36,278 bases of DNA from Mycobacterium sp. DL592 (GCF_011694515.1 NZ_CP050192.1:1-36278), one strand, 5' to 3'. Shown: positions 27,650-34,527, counted from the stretch's first letter. Translations and numbers: made by a program. The notes: generated by a model from the letters alone, not told the origin.

Positions 27650-28675
27650 GTGAACCGGTCGTCCGTGAGGGCCGCTGCGATTAGCTGGATGATCGCCGGC
27701 GGTGTGTTCTACGGCGGTGCGGGCACGCTGGCGGCGGTACCGGCCGCTGCAGAGCCTGGCACGGTTCATAACGGGCCGACGACCGCCGACACCGACGAAG
27801 GCGAGGCCAGCAACGGCCAGGGCGCGACCGACGTCGGGGGCCATCGCGATCGTCGGCCGGGCGGCCGCCACGGCAGCCCACCCGCGCCCGGCGACACCGC
27901 CGTGCCGGGTGACGACACCGGCCCGAGCCAGGTTGCCGGCCGTCCCGGAGCACACCGCTATCCGCGGGCCAACCAGCTGCCGGGACCCCCGAACCAACCG
28001 GGCGACAACGTGGGCTACCCGGGCAGCGAGGTCCCCGGATTCCCTGAGGATCCGGACTACCCGAACTGGCCCTGGCCGTGGCCGCCGTGCCACGACCCCG
28101 GAAACGGCGGGAACGACGGAAGCGTGGGATCGCCGGCACCCAGCGTCGGCATCGCCCGCCCGCCGCAGAGCGCGGGCGGCGGAAGTGGCGGCGGGATCGG
28201 CTTTCCGCCGGTCACGGTCCCGAAGGTCCCCGGGGTCCCCTCGGAGCCCACTCCCGTCAGCGCCGGCGGCGAGCAGGCCCCGCCGGTGCCCACCGGTGAG
28301 CCGGCCCCGCTCGAGATGCCCCCGGTGATCGGGCTGCCCCCGGTCTTCGAAGCCCCGCTGCGCCCCATCGGTGGACCCAACTCGAGCGCCCCGGCCGAAT
28401 CCGGCCCGGGCCGCGCAAATCCGGCCAAGGAACCCACCGCCGGGCGGGAGCGACTGCCCGCCAGCGCCGGCAGCGGTACAGAAGCACCGCCGTCGTTTAG
28501 GGTGGGCTATCCCGAGTACCTTCGGGAGGCCAAAATTGGGGAGGTCGCCGCGCTGGCGCTGCCGGGATTCGCCGGCCTCCTCGCCCTGACGGCCCTTGGT
28601 GGTGTCTTCGGATACCGCCAAGCCAAGGCCGGGCACGGAGTGCGGGCCGCAGGCACCGCACGGTTCCTGCGCTAA
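27650..28675 (+). CDS. Secreted proline/glycine-rich protein with C-terminal membrane anchor
   Basis: Encodes 341 aa from GTG 27650, with GAGGA 5 nt upstream. A signal peptide (MNRSSVRAAAISWMIAGG ... AVPAAAEP) is followed by about 260 low-complexity residues rich in Pro, Gly and Asp, with a Trp-rich knot (NWPWPWPPCHDPGNGGN). A short conserved-looking segment (FRVGYPEYLREAKIGEVAALALPG), a TM helix and a basic tail end it. It is probably anchored outside the membrane and spans the wall. I know no function. It precedes the ImmA gene by 48 nt on the same strand and may be cotranscribed. It has no counterpart in the M. tuberculosis Rv3849-Rv3850 interval I recall. Confidence 0.8.
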   Translation: MNRSSVRAAAISWMIAGGVFYGGAGTLAAVPAAAEPGTVHNGPTTADTDEGEASNGQGATDVGGHRDRRPGGRHGSPPAPGDTAVPGDDTGPSQVAGRPGAHRYPRANQLPGPPNQPGDNVGYPGSEVPGFPEDPDYPNWPWPWPPCHDPGNGGNDGSVGSPAPSVGIARPPQSAGGGSGGGIGFPPVTVPKVPGVPSEPTPVSAGGEQAPPVPTGEPAPLEMPPVIGLPPVFEAPLRPIGGPNSSAPAESGPGRANPAKEPTAGRERLPASAGSGTEAPPSFRVGYPEYLREAKIGEVAALALPGFAGLLALTALGGVFGYRQAKAGHGVRAAGTARFLR

Positions 28676-28723
28676 CGGTAGGTAAGGGCGTCCAGACCCG
28701 CAGCCGACTGGGAAGGGGTTCAG

Positions 28724-29215
28724 ATGTCGGCCAGTCGCCAAGTGACCAAGGCGGTGAACGACGTCCTGGACCTGGCTCCCCGGCACGGCGAAGTCTCGCT
28801 GGTCCGCCTGGTGGCGGCCGTCAGCAAGCAGCAGGGCAGGCCCATCGAGATCACCATGGCCGATCTGCCGCCCGGGGTGTGCGGCCAGTGGCGCCAGTAC
28901 GCCGACCACGACGTATTCCTGATCCAGCACGGCCTGCCGACCTGGGACCGCACCCTGGCCCACGAACTGGGCCACCTGGTCCTGGGCCACTACGGCATAC
29001 CCGTCACCGAAGCGGCCCGCGACGTGGCCGAAGTGGCCAGCGACGACCTGATCGGCTACATGCTCAACCAGCGCACCGGGTGCATGGGCCCCAGCGGCGA
29101 GGACGCCGAGCAGGAGGCCGAGGACTTCGCGGCGCTTCTGCTCTACCGGCTCGGCCGGCTCCCGTCGGACCGGTCCTCGATCGTGCAAGTCCGCCTCGGA
29201 GAGGCGTTTGGTTGA
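28724..29215 (+). CDS. ImmA/IrrE-family metallopeptidase
   Basis: Encodes 163 aa with AAGGGG before ATG 28724. The zinc motif is H80-E-L-G-H84 in TLAHELGHLVLGHYG, and later acidic residues (EDAEQEAEDFAALLLYRLGR) supply the third ligand typical of this family. ImmA/IrrE peptidases often cleave or inactivate XRE-family repressors encoded nearby, or act as sensors of DNA damage or mobile elements. Its stop overlaps the TTG start of the 7-TM gene (TTGA, 29212-29215). The XRE-like regulator EspR is encoded next door in convergent orientation; whether EspR is a substrate is speculation. Confidence 0.9.
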   Translation: MSASRQVTKAVNDVLDLAPRHGEVSLVRLVAAVSKQQGRPIEITMADLPPGVCGQWRQYADHDVFLIQHGLPTWDRTLAHELGHLVLGHYGIPVTEAARDVAEVASDDLIGYMLNQRTGCMGPSGEDAEQEAEDFAALLLYRLGRLPSDRSSIVQVRLGEAFG

Positions 29216-30348
29216 TCGTCTGGGTGATCGCCGGTCTCCTGGGGATGGCCACCGGCCTGCGTATCGGGTGGGCATTGGTCAACAAGCAGTCGGTCGTCAG
29301 CACCGCGATGATCGTCGCGCTCGGCAGCCTGGCCCTGGTCGCCGCCCTGAACTGGCCCCCGCTGACGCTGTTGCTCGACACCACCCTGCACTGGGCGAAC
29401 ATCTCGATCGGGCTGAGCCAGGTGGCGCTGATCGCCTGCGCCGCCGGGAGCTGCGTCATGATCACCACGGTCGCCTCCAGCCGGAGCCCGGCGGTCGCCC
29501 GGCGCATCGCGATCGTCCAATACCTGATCGCCGCGGTGATCGCGGCCGTCACCCTGGTGCTGTTCTTCGCCGGTGGCGAGCAGCCCGAGATGGCCCCGCA
29601 GGAGTACCTGAGCCGCAACCTCGGCTCCTCGAAGACCTCGCTGCCGTGGCTGTTGCCGCTGCTCTACGTGTTGCTCGCGTTGACGCTTGTGCTGTGGGCG
29701 GGAATGCGGCACTCCAACCGCACCCGGCGGGGCCGGGCATTGTTCGTGTTCACCGTCGGCATCGCGCTGATCGTCGCGGCCAGCGCGTTCTTCCTGATTC
29801 GCGCAGTGGGTAGCACCCAACTGGTCGGGGTGGGCACGGCCGCCACGCTGCTGGGTGCGGCGATGGCGATCGTCGCGGCCGGATCGCTGTTGCCGGCCAT
29901 CGAGGACTGGTTCGGCGGGCGGCGTGAACTCAAGCTGATCGATCCGCTGCTGCAGGAACTGGAACGCCGCCAGCCTGACGTCGGCATCGGTGAGCGCCCG
30001 CGCGGCCCGCTGGTCTTCCGGGTCGCCGAACGGCTGTCACTGATCTCCGATGCGCTCTATCTCGAGGCCACCGTCGCCCAACGGGCGCACGCCGGCCGAA
30101 GCGACCACACCGCACTGGACGTACTGACCGATGCGCAGCGGCCCACCGTCAGCCCGACCGAGCAGGCAGCCGCAATCGCGGCGTGGATCGGGGCAGGGCG
30201 GGACACCCCGCGGGTGGCCAATCCGGCCGTCAAGGGTGAGTTTCCCGGTCTGGAATGGCTGCGGCAGCCAGAGAACTACTCGGACCGGGAATGGATCCTG
30301 GAGATCGCCCGCCAATACAGCGTGCTGACGAAGCTCAAGACCGCCTGA
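29212..30348 (+). CDS. Seven-TM protein of the MAB_1171c putative-transporter type
   Basis: Encodes 378 aa from TTG 29212, coupled to the ImmA gene. The frame is open further upstream, but that part is the shadow of the ImmA gene. Seven hydrophobic helices fill residues 1 to about 235, starting IVWVIAGLLGMATG and ending GTAATLLGAAMAIVAAG. A cytosolic C-terminal domain of about 140 residues follows (RRELKLIDPLLQELERRQPD ... WILEIARQYSVLTKLKTA). Actinobacterial genomes often place this family beside ImmA-like peptidases and XRE regulators. The 7-TM plus cytosolic layout suggests a sensor or transporter that controls the peptidase, an inference from context only. Confidence 0.82.
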   Translation: MIVWVIAGLLGMATGLRIGWALVNKQSVVSTAMIVALGSLALVAALNWPPLTLLLDTTLHWANISIGLSQVALIACAAGSCVMITTVASSRSPAVARRIAIVQYLIAAVIAAVTLVLFFAGGEQPEMAPQEYLSRNLGSSKTSLPWLLPLLYVLLALTLVLWAGMRHSNRTRRGRALFVFTVGIALIVAASAFFLIRAVGSTQLVGVGTAATLLGAAMAIVAAGSLLPAIEDWFGGRRELKLIDPLLQELERRQPDVGIGERPRGPLVFRVAERLSLISDALYLEATVAQRAHAGRSDHTALDVLTDAQRPTVSPTEQAAAIAAWIGAGRDTPRVANPAVKGEFPGLEWLRQPENYSDREWILEIARQYSVLTKLKTA

Positions 30349-30370
30349 ACAGCGTTTCGATGTTGCCGCG

Positions 30371-30387
30371 ACTCCAGCGAGGGGAGT
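30371..30387. terminator. Weak hairpin between convergent 7-TM gene and espR
   Basis: ACTCC (30371-30375) pairs with GGAGT (30383-30387) in the 45-bp gap between the two stops. There is no T-run on either side, so it is at most a weak terminator. Confidence 0.25.
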
Positions 30388-30393
30388 GCCGGG

Positions 30394-30792
30394 CTAATCG
30401 TCGAGGTGCTCCTGGCGGCGCAGTTCGTCGACCTTGTGGACGATGTCCTGCTGAGCCTCGGGGGACAGTCCGACCGTCCGTGCGGCAATCCGGCGCACAC
30501 CCTCGTCACGCATGTTCGCGAGCCACGTCAGCTCCTTGTCGAGCTTCTCGTAGTACTCATCGTCGGTGAAGTACGCCGGCTTGATCCGGAAGAAGTTGGC
30601 AAGCGCCGTCATCGTGGTCGACGACGGATTGGTCCGGTTGCCTGAGCGCAGCTGCGACAGGTACGGGGCCGACATCGTGACGCCTTCAGCCTTGAGCGCG
30701 GCGATCACTTCGGCGGAGGTATGAGGGCCGCGGCCGGGCGGATACACCGTGTCGAACAGGCGATTCAGGCGCGCGGCGAACGTCGTGCTCAT
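30394..30792 (-). CDS. espR: Nucleoid-associated regulator EspR
   Basis: Encodes 132 aa from ATG 30792, with GGAGG at an 8-nt spacing; this equals M. tuberculosis EspR in length, and the N-terminal two thirds are nearly identical. The XRE-type HTH spans APYLSQLRSGNRTNPS. The C-terminal dimerisation part (ELTWLANMRDEGVRRIA ... VDELRRQE) differs more. EspR activates espACD and binds many loci, bridging DNA. A further ATG at 30813 would add seven residues and lose the good ribosome-binding site. It is tail to tail with the ImmA/7-TM pair, which is absent from the M. tuberculosis locus I recall. Confidence 0.96.
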   Translation of the reverse strand: MSTTFAARLNRLFDTVYPPGRGPHTSAEVIAALKAEGVTMSAPYLSQLRSGNRTNPSSTTMTALANFFRIKPAYFTDDEYYEKLDKELTWLANMRDEGVRRIAARTVGLSPEAQQDIVHKVDELRRQEHLDD

Positions 30793-31113
30793 CTCATTGA
30801 CCTCCACATGCATAGAAGAGCGATCGTTTCCGTAGGCTTATTTGCTGATCATCGTAGCGACACATGTGCCGACAACCAAGTGCAAACTATCGCATAATTG
30901 ACGCGGGCGGTCATTTTTGACCTCTGGGCAAACTTTTCTATGCGTCCGCGGCACCGCCGGCGCGGCCATCCCCGAATGGCGTTAGGCAAAGAATGCGGTG
31001 GTCGGGACGGGTCTGGCTCAGCATTGGGCCCGCCACCGGCCCGGGAGATACCGCCGGTACTGCTGGGCAACCACCTACGGAATCAGTTGCGGTCAATATT
31101 CGCTTTGCTGCGC
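30793..31113 (-). promoter_or_regulatory. espR promoter region with EspR-type motifs and palindromes
   Basis: A 321-bp gap upstream of espR. A likely promoter is -35 TTGGTT (30874-30879) and -10 TACGAT (30851-30856) with a 17-nt spacer; the spacer contains CACATGTG (30861-30868). The expected start point, near 30845, coincides with TTTGCTG on the plus strand (30841-30847), which fits the reported EspR motif TTTGC[TC][GA]. Further TTTGC cores lie on the minus strand at 30882-30886 and 30928-30932. A second palindrome, GGTCATTTTTGACC, is at 30909-30922. The layout suggests autoregulation. Nothing else is seen out to 31113. Confidence 0.55.
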
Positions 31114-31818
31114 TCAATTGTCGGGCTGCGGCGAGGTGGCCGGGGCGCCGTTCTGACGCCTGGCACGCCAGAACCGCAGCCCGCCGGCCCCAATGGCGGC
31201 CAGGGCCACCGCGGCGGTCGCGGTAATCGCGACCGTGCGCCAGCCCAGCGCGGCATCGAACAGCATCCAGAGGCCGAACAGCAGGAAGAGCAGGCTGGCC
31301 ATCACGTGCAGGAGCCGTTCGGGCAGGCGGCGATGCAGTAGACGGCCCGCGGCGATCGCCACGCCGTCGGCGAGCACCATGCCCACGGTCGCGCCGATCC
31401 ACACTCCGGCCCAGTTGTAGTCGCTTGCCAGTGCGACCGTGGCCAGCATCGTCTTATCGCCGAGCTCGGCCAGGACGAACGAGGACACCACCGCCAGAAC
31501 AACGAACCGCGGCTCGGCCGGTGGCGGGGCGGTGTCGGGATCCTCGTCGTCGGCGGACGTCTCGCGCCAGGTCCACCACGCGAACCCCAGGAATGCGATT
31601 GCGGCGGCGAAAGCGATCGGACGCTCGGGCAGCGTCAGCCCGAGGAAATGGCCGATTGTCACCGACACGCCGTGCACCAGGAATGCCGCGATACCGACGC
31701 CGCTCAGCACCACCCACCAGCGATGGCGCAGCGCATAGGTCATGGTGATCAGCTGGGACTTGTCGCCGAGCTCGGCGAGGAAAACCACTCCGAGGCTGAC
31801 CAGAGCTGCGGTGAGCAT
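31114..31818 (-). CDS. Gdt1/UPF0016 (TMEM165-type) cation exporter, probably for Mn2+
   Basis: Encodes 234 aa from ATG 31818, with GGAAGG 9 nt upstream (31828-31833). A frame extension to 31896 lies inside the riboswitch and is rejected. Two internal repeats each carry the family signature: FLAELGDKSQL near the N-terminus and VLAELGDKTML in the second half. Six to seven TM helices are visible, with a charged loop rich in Asp/Glu/Pro between the repeats. Family members move Mn2+ and Ca2+ out of the cytosol. The Mn2+-type riboswitch directly upstream makes manganese the likely substrate. M. tuberculosis Rv3848 occupies this position as an annotated membrane protein. Confidence 0.93.
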   Translation of the reverse strand: MLTAALVSLGVVFLAELGDKSQLITMTYALRHRWWVVLSGVGIAAFLVHGVSVTIGHFLGLTLPERPIAFAAAIAFLGFAWWTWRETSADDEDPDTAPPPAEPRFVVLAVVSSFVLAELGDKTMLATVALASDYNWAGVWIGATVGMVLADGVAIAAGRLLHRRLPERLLHVMASLLFLLFGLWMLFDAALGWRTVAITATAAVALAAIGAGGLRFWRARRQNGAPATSPQPDN

Positions 31819-31880
31819 CTGCCACGACCTTCCGACACGCTGCCCGTGGCTGCGCGTACACGGGCCGCCGGGCATCCGGT

Positions 31881-31971
31881 CGAAGGTCTCACCCACCGGA
31901 CCAGAGATCCGGTTCGCCGGCCGGGCTTTCGCCAGTATGTCGACTCGACGATTGGGGGCTACTCCCCTTCG
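31881..31971 (-). ncRNA. yybP-ykoY (Mn2+) riboswitch aptamer
   Basis: On the minus strand the leader carries the conserved 5' segment AAGGGGAGTAGC (31958-31969), then CGACATACTGGCG, then the conserved 3' segment GGTGAGACC (31885-31893). P1 closes with CGAAGG (31966-31971) pairing CCTTCG (31881-31886). These are the hallmarks of the yybP-ykoY family, which binds Mn2+ and switches on Mn exporters. The 62-nt expression platform contains a hairpin, CCCGTG/CACGGG (31843-31864), and the ribosome-binding site at 31828-31833. There is no T-run, so control is probably at translation or by Rho. Confidence 0.92.
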
Positions 31972-32068
31972 CTGACGCGTCCAACGCTAGCGACCCTGAT
32001 CAGGGCGCGCTAGCCGGAGAGCGATGTTCGGGTGGCCGTAACCCGAGATGTCGAGTTACCGAATCCTG

Positions 32069-32602
32069 CTATGCCGCAAGCAACATTGCCAGGATTGCGG
32101 TGTCCGGATGGCTGATCGGGTCGACACCGACCCGGCTCACCATGCTGGTGATGGTGCCGTCGGACTCGGCCTCGACCCAGGCGGCCCGATGCTCGAGCCC
32201 CAGATGTGGCAGCCCGGGCAGCAGCACGCATCCTGACGCGGCACCGGAACATTCGGGCAGCGACGGTGTGGTCTCCGACGGCGGGTGCAGCATCAGCAGG
32301 GCGGGGGGCTGCCGGTCGGCGAAATGCCCTGGCGGAACGGCTGATTCGCCCACCACCGTGCCCTCGGCGAGCACCAGGCCGACGGTACCTGGCTGGGGTT
32401 TGTCGGGAAGCTCTTCCCGGACGCCGAAAATCGTTGTGGTGGAGAGCAATCCGGGCAATGACGCCACTCGCACCGCGACCATCAGGAGTTGCGCCCATTC
32501 CTTGGTCGAGTTCGGCCACCGGCCTGAGACGACAAAGCCCTTGAGGGCACCACGAGAATGAAAGGGGGCGACTTCAACTGCGGGCCCGGATCCTATATCC
32601 AT
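32069..32602 (-). CDS. Conserved mycobacterial protein, Rv3847-like
   Basis: Encodes 177 aa from ATG 32602, with GGAGG 4 nt upstream; the length equals that recalled for Rv3847. The frame runs further upstream to 32860, but that part covers promoter DNA and the small gene at 32749. The protein has alternating hydrophobic strands (ALLMLHPPSETTPSL, TVGLVLAEGTVVGES) and Cys194/Cys201-type residues in the GAASGCVLLPGLPHLG stretch. No catalytic or membrane motif is visible. Function unknown. The riboswitch for the exporter gene lies about 100 nt downstream of its stop. Confidence 0.85.
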   Translation of the reverse strand: MDIGSGPAVEVAPFHSRGALKGFVVSGRWPNSTKEWAQLLMVAVRVASLPGLLSTTTIFGVREELPDKPQPGTVGLVLAEGTVVGESAVPPGHFADRQPPALLMLHPPSETTPSLPECSGAASGCVLLPGLPHLGLEHRAAWVEAESDGTITSMVSRVGVDPISHPDTAILAMLLAA

Positions 32603-32681
32603 CTCGCCTCCGCGACACTTCAGTACTTCTTCGTGCGACACGACAGCGGGTCGGTTCGGATCAGGATGAGGCACCGTGCGG

Positions 32682-32709
32682 TTGGCACGCAAGAGGACAC
32701 GAGTGCTAA
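32682..32709. promoter_or_regulatory. Possible degenerate CIRCE (HrcA) element
   Basis: GAGTGCTAA (32701-32709) is an exact half of the CIRCE heat-shock operator. The opposing half, TTGGCACGC (32682-32690), matches 7 of 9 but at a 10-nt rather than 9-nt spacer. It lies about 80-105 bp upstream of the Rv3847-like start. Weak evidence. Confidence 0.22.
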
Positions 32710-32748
32710 CGGCGCGTGAACTGAATCTGTCGGGCCGGATCGCGGATT

Positions 32749-32907
32749 TCAGAACAGGACGATGAGGGCCAGAATCCCGAGCAGAACCAGCGCGATCAGT
32801 CCAGCGCGCATCGCGGCCATCATGTACGAGCGGTTGCATGTCGACGACGATGCGTACCACTGCGATGGCTGCGGAGTGGACCGCGGCCCCACTGACTGCG
32901 ACGCCAT
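32749..32907 (-). CDS. Predicted 52-aa single-TM small protein
   Basis: An ATG at 32907 is preceded by AGGACGG. The frame encodes 52 residues: a polar N-terminus (MASQSVGPRSTPQPSQWYAS), one Cys, then a C-terminal TM helix (GLIALVLLGILALIVLF) running to the last residue. That is the layout of a small tail-anchored membrane protein. A shorter form from ATG 32823 (24 aa) would be almost only the helix. A strong CRP-type site lies 38 bp upstream of ATG 32907, which supports a real gene. No family is recognised. Antisense frames here have poor composition. Confidence 0.6.
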   Translation of the reverse strand: MASQSVGPRSTPQPSQWYASSSTCNRSYMMAAMRAGLIALVLLGILALIVLF

Positions 32908-32944
32908 CAAACCGTCCTGACCTGTGTGTTCAACTACCGCACTC

Positions 32945-32960
32945 GGTGAAATTTGTCACA
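32945..32960. promoter_or_regulatory. CRP-family binding site
   Basis: GGTGAAATTTGTCACA matches the mycobacterial CRP (Rv3676) consensus TGTGANNTNNGTCACA at 10 of 11 defined positions. Its centre is about 45 bp upstream of the 52-aa gene's ATG. At that distance it could overlap the promoter and act as a repressor or class II activator site. Confidence 0.65.
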
Positions 32961-33157
32961 GCACCAAGTGTGAGCGCGATCATAACCCCTCTTGTAGCCG
33001 GAGGAAAATCCGCCGGGCGAAGTGCCCGCGGGCCAAGGATCGCGGTGAGCAAAACACGCTGATTGGTCCGGCTTGTCAGTGGGTATTGAGTTGGTCAGCG
33101 CAGACGGCCCACATGGTGGTCGGCGTGTCGCGCGGCGCGTCGCGGTCCTACCCCGCG

Positions 33158-33285
33158 CACTTAGGGCACCAACGGATTTCGCTCGACCATGATCAACCTG
33201 TTGATCGCGCCTCTAAGTGGCCCCTTGGTTATCCACAAGCTGCTCACCTTCGCACGCCCGCATAGTGCGCTAAGTGGCACTATGC
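33158..33285. repeat. Repeat array: three CTAAGTG copies and two perfect inverted repeats
   Basis: CTAAGTG occurs at 33213-33219 and 33270-33276 and, inverted, at 33158-33164. GATCAACCTGTTGATC at 33191-33206 has perfect 7-bp arms. GCATAGTGC (33260-33268) and GCACTATGC (33277-33285) are perfect 9-bp arms whose 8-bp spacer contains the third CTAAGTG. These intermingle with the DnaA boxes. Confidence 0.7.
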
Positions 33286-33328
33286 TCGCCCCGAGCCTTG
33301 TGGATAAACCTGTGGAAACTGTGGATAG
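33229..33328. promoter_or_regulatory. DnaA-box cluster
   Basis: Two perfect TTATCCACA boxes are present: 33229-33237 on the plus strand and 33299-33307 on the minus strand. A CTATCCACA (8 of 9) lies on the minus strand at 33320-33328, and a weaker 7-of-9 box at 33311-33319. The last three run head to tail with starts 12 and 9 bp apart. DnaA-box clusters outside oriC can titrate DnaA or control transcription. No dnaA or dnaN is nearby, so this is not the ordinary oriC. Confidence 0.72.
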
Positions 33329-33491
33329 CCCGAGGATTGCTGTGGCGGTGCAGCGGCCGAAGCGGCACTGCGTGCCAGAATCGGCGGCCAATCGACTGCG
33401 GAATCCGCAGGCAGTTCTTGGCTCGGGTCAAGCGGAGGCCATCACAGGTCGCTTCGCCACCGCGCGCCGCCGTCCTCGCTAGGCTGGTCCG

Positions 33492-34523
33492 GTGATTCAG
33501 GTGTGTTCCCAATGCGGGACGCGGTGGAATGTGCGCGACCGGCAGCGTGCCTGGTGCCCGCGCTGCAACGGTGCGCTGCTGGCACCGAGTACCCCGCCGG
33601 ACCCGCGCTGGGATCCACGTGCGGCGACGCAGCCGCCGACACGCCCGCCGACACAGCAGGGCAACACGCCGCGTCTGCCCTCCGGATTCCGTTGGATCGC
33701 CGTCCGTCCCGGCCCGCCGCCACCGCCGCGGTGGCGACGCCGGCCGCTCGGCCCGACCCCACGCTATTTCACGATCCCGCGATGGGGCCTGTACGACCAG
33801 CTCGCGCCGCAGGCCGCCGACGAGCAGACCGCCGCCAGGCGTGGCCCCGCACCGACGACGATCCGGGCCGCGCTGCTGTCGGTCGCCACGATCTTCGGCC
33901 TGGCCGCCGCCGTCCACATCGTTCGTTACGTGCTGCTGCTGATCAACCGCACCTCGCTGCTGCCCCCACTCGTGGCCGGCGGCGCGCTGTGGCTGGGCGT
34001 GCTGGTCAGTCTCGCCGCGATCGTGGCGGTGATCCTGGCCGCGGTCGTCATGACGTCGTGGCTGATCGCCCGGCGGTCGGCGGTCTACCAGTTCCGCGGC
34101 CAGGAGGACCCCCGCCCGGCGTGGCAGTTGTGGGCCGGGTGCCTGGTGCCCGTCGTCAATCTGGTCTGGGCGCCCATCTTCGTGCTGGAACTCGCCCACG
34201 CCGAGGACTCACATGCCCGGCTGCGCCCACCGATCACCGCCTGGTGGATTGCATGGCTGTTCTCCACCGGCATCTCGATCTTCGGTATCGCGACGAGCTT
34301 CACGACAGAGCCGCAGGGCATCGCGGACAACACCGTCACGGTGATCATCGCCTACCTGGTCGGGCTCGCCACCGTCGTGCTGCTGTGGCGGGTGTTCGAC
34401 GGTTTCGTCCGCAAGCCGGTCGAGCGGCCCCTGCACCGATGGGTGATCGTCGCCGACGACCAGCCCGCCCCCACCGAATCCGCCGCTGCGGTTGAGTCGG
34501 ACCGACAGGAACCGGCAGCATAG
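33492..34523 (+). CDS. DUF4328 membrane protein with N-terminal zinc ribbon (Rv3843c-like)
   Basis: Encodes 343 aa from GTG 33492. The N-terminus has two CxxC pairs (VCSQCGTRWNV and WCPRCNG) that form a zinc ribbon. A Pro/Arg-rich linker follows, then about six TM helices in the second half, for example LLSVATIFGLAAAVHIV, and a DUF4328-type PAWQLWAGCLVPVVNLVWAPIFVLELAHAED segment. The length is within one residue of the recalled Rv3843c. Function unknown. The stop is 4 nt before the glpQ1 start, so the two form an operon. The DnaA boxes lie 160-260 bp upstream. Confidence 0.88.
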   Translation: MIQVCSQCGTRWNVRDRQRAWCPRCNGALLAPSTPPDPRWDPRAATQPPTRPPTQQGNTPRLPSGFRWIAVRPGPPPPPRWRRRPLGPTPRYFTIPRWGLYDQLAPQAADEQTAARRGPAPTTIRAALLSVATIFGLAAAVHIVRYVLLLINRTSLLPPLVAGGALWLGVLVSLAAIVAVILAAVVMTSWLIARRSAVYQFRGQEDPRPAWQLWAGCLVPVVNLVWAPIFVLELAHAEDSHARLRPPITAWWIAWLFSTGISIFGIATSFTTEPQGIADNTVTVIIAYLVGLATVVLLWRVFDGFVRKPVERPLHRWVIVADDQPAPTESAAAVESDRQEPAA

Positions 34524-34527
34524 GGCT

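Larger units (their letters stand above)
32908..33491. other. 584-bp intergenic region with CRP site, DnaA-box cluster and palindromes
   Basis: No convincing gene is seen. The left part (32908-33000) is the promoter region of the 52-aa gene and holds the CRP-like site. The right part (33150-33330) is unusually dense in motifs: three CTAAGTG copies, two perfect inverted repeats and four DnaA-box-like 9-mers. In M. tuberculosis, as I recall it, sodA lies in the corresponding interval; no SOD-like protein is encoded here in any frame. Confidence 0.6.

Noticed and set aside
30849..31070. 73-codon minus-strand frame upstream of espR
   Set aside because: It covers the predicted espR promoter, and its Pro/Arg-rich composition and lack of a ribosome-binding site argue against it.
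31819..31896. N-terminal extension of the exporter to 31896
   Set aside because: The extension would translate the riboswitch platform; ATG 31818 has a good ribosome-binding site and begins at the first TM helix.
32838..33062. 74-codon plus-strand frame opposite the 52-aa gene
   Set aside because: No start signal; composition is Thr/Ala-rich noise and it crosses the CRP site.
33150..33330. Chromosomal oriC
   Set aside because: DnaA boxes are present, but dnaA, dnaN, recF and rpmH are not, and the flanking genes belong to the Rv384x region.
33161..33495. Short open frames over the DnaA-box region on both strands (76 and 73 codons)
   Set aside because: No ribosome-binding site, poor GC3 pattern, and they cross the palindromes and DnaA boxes.
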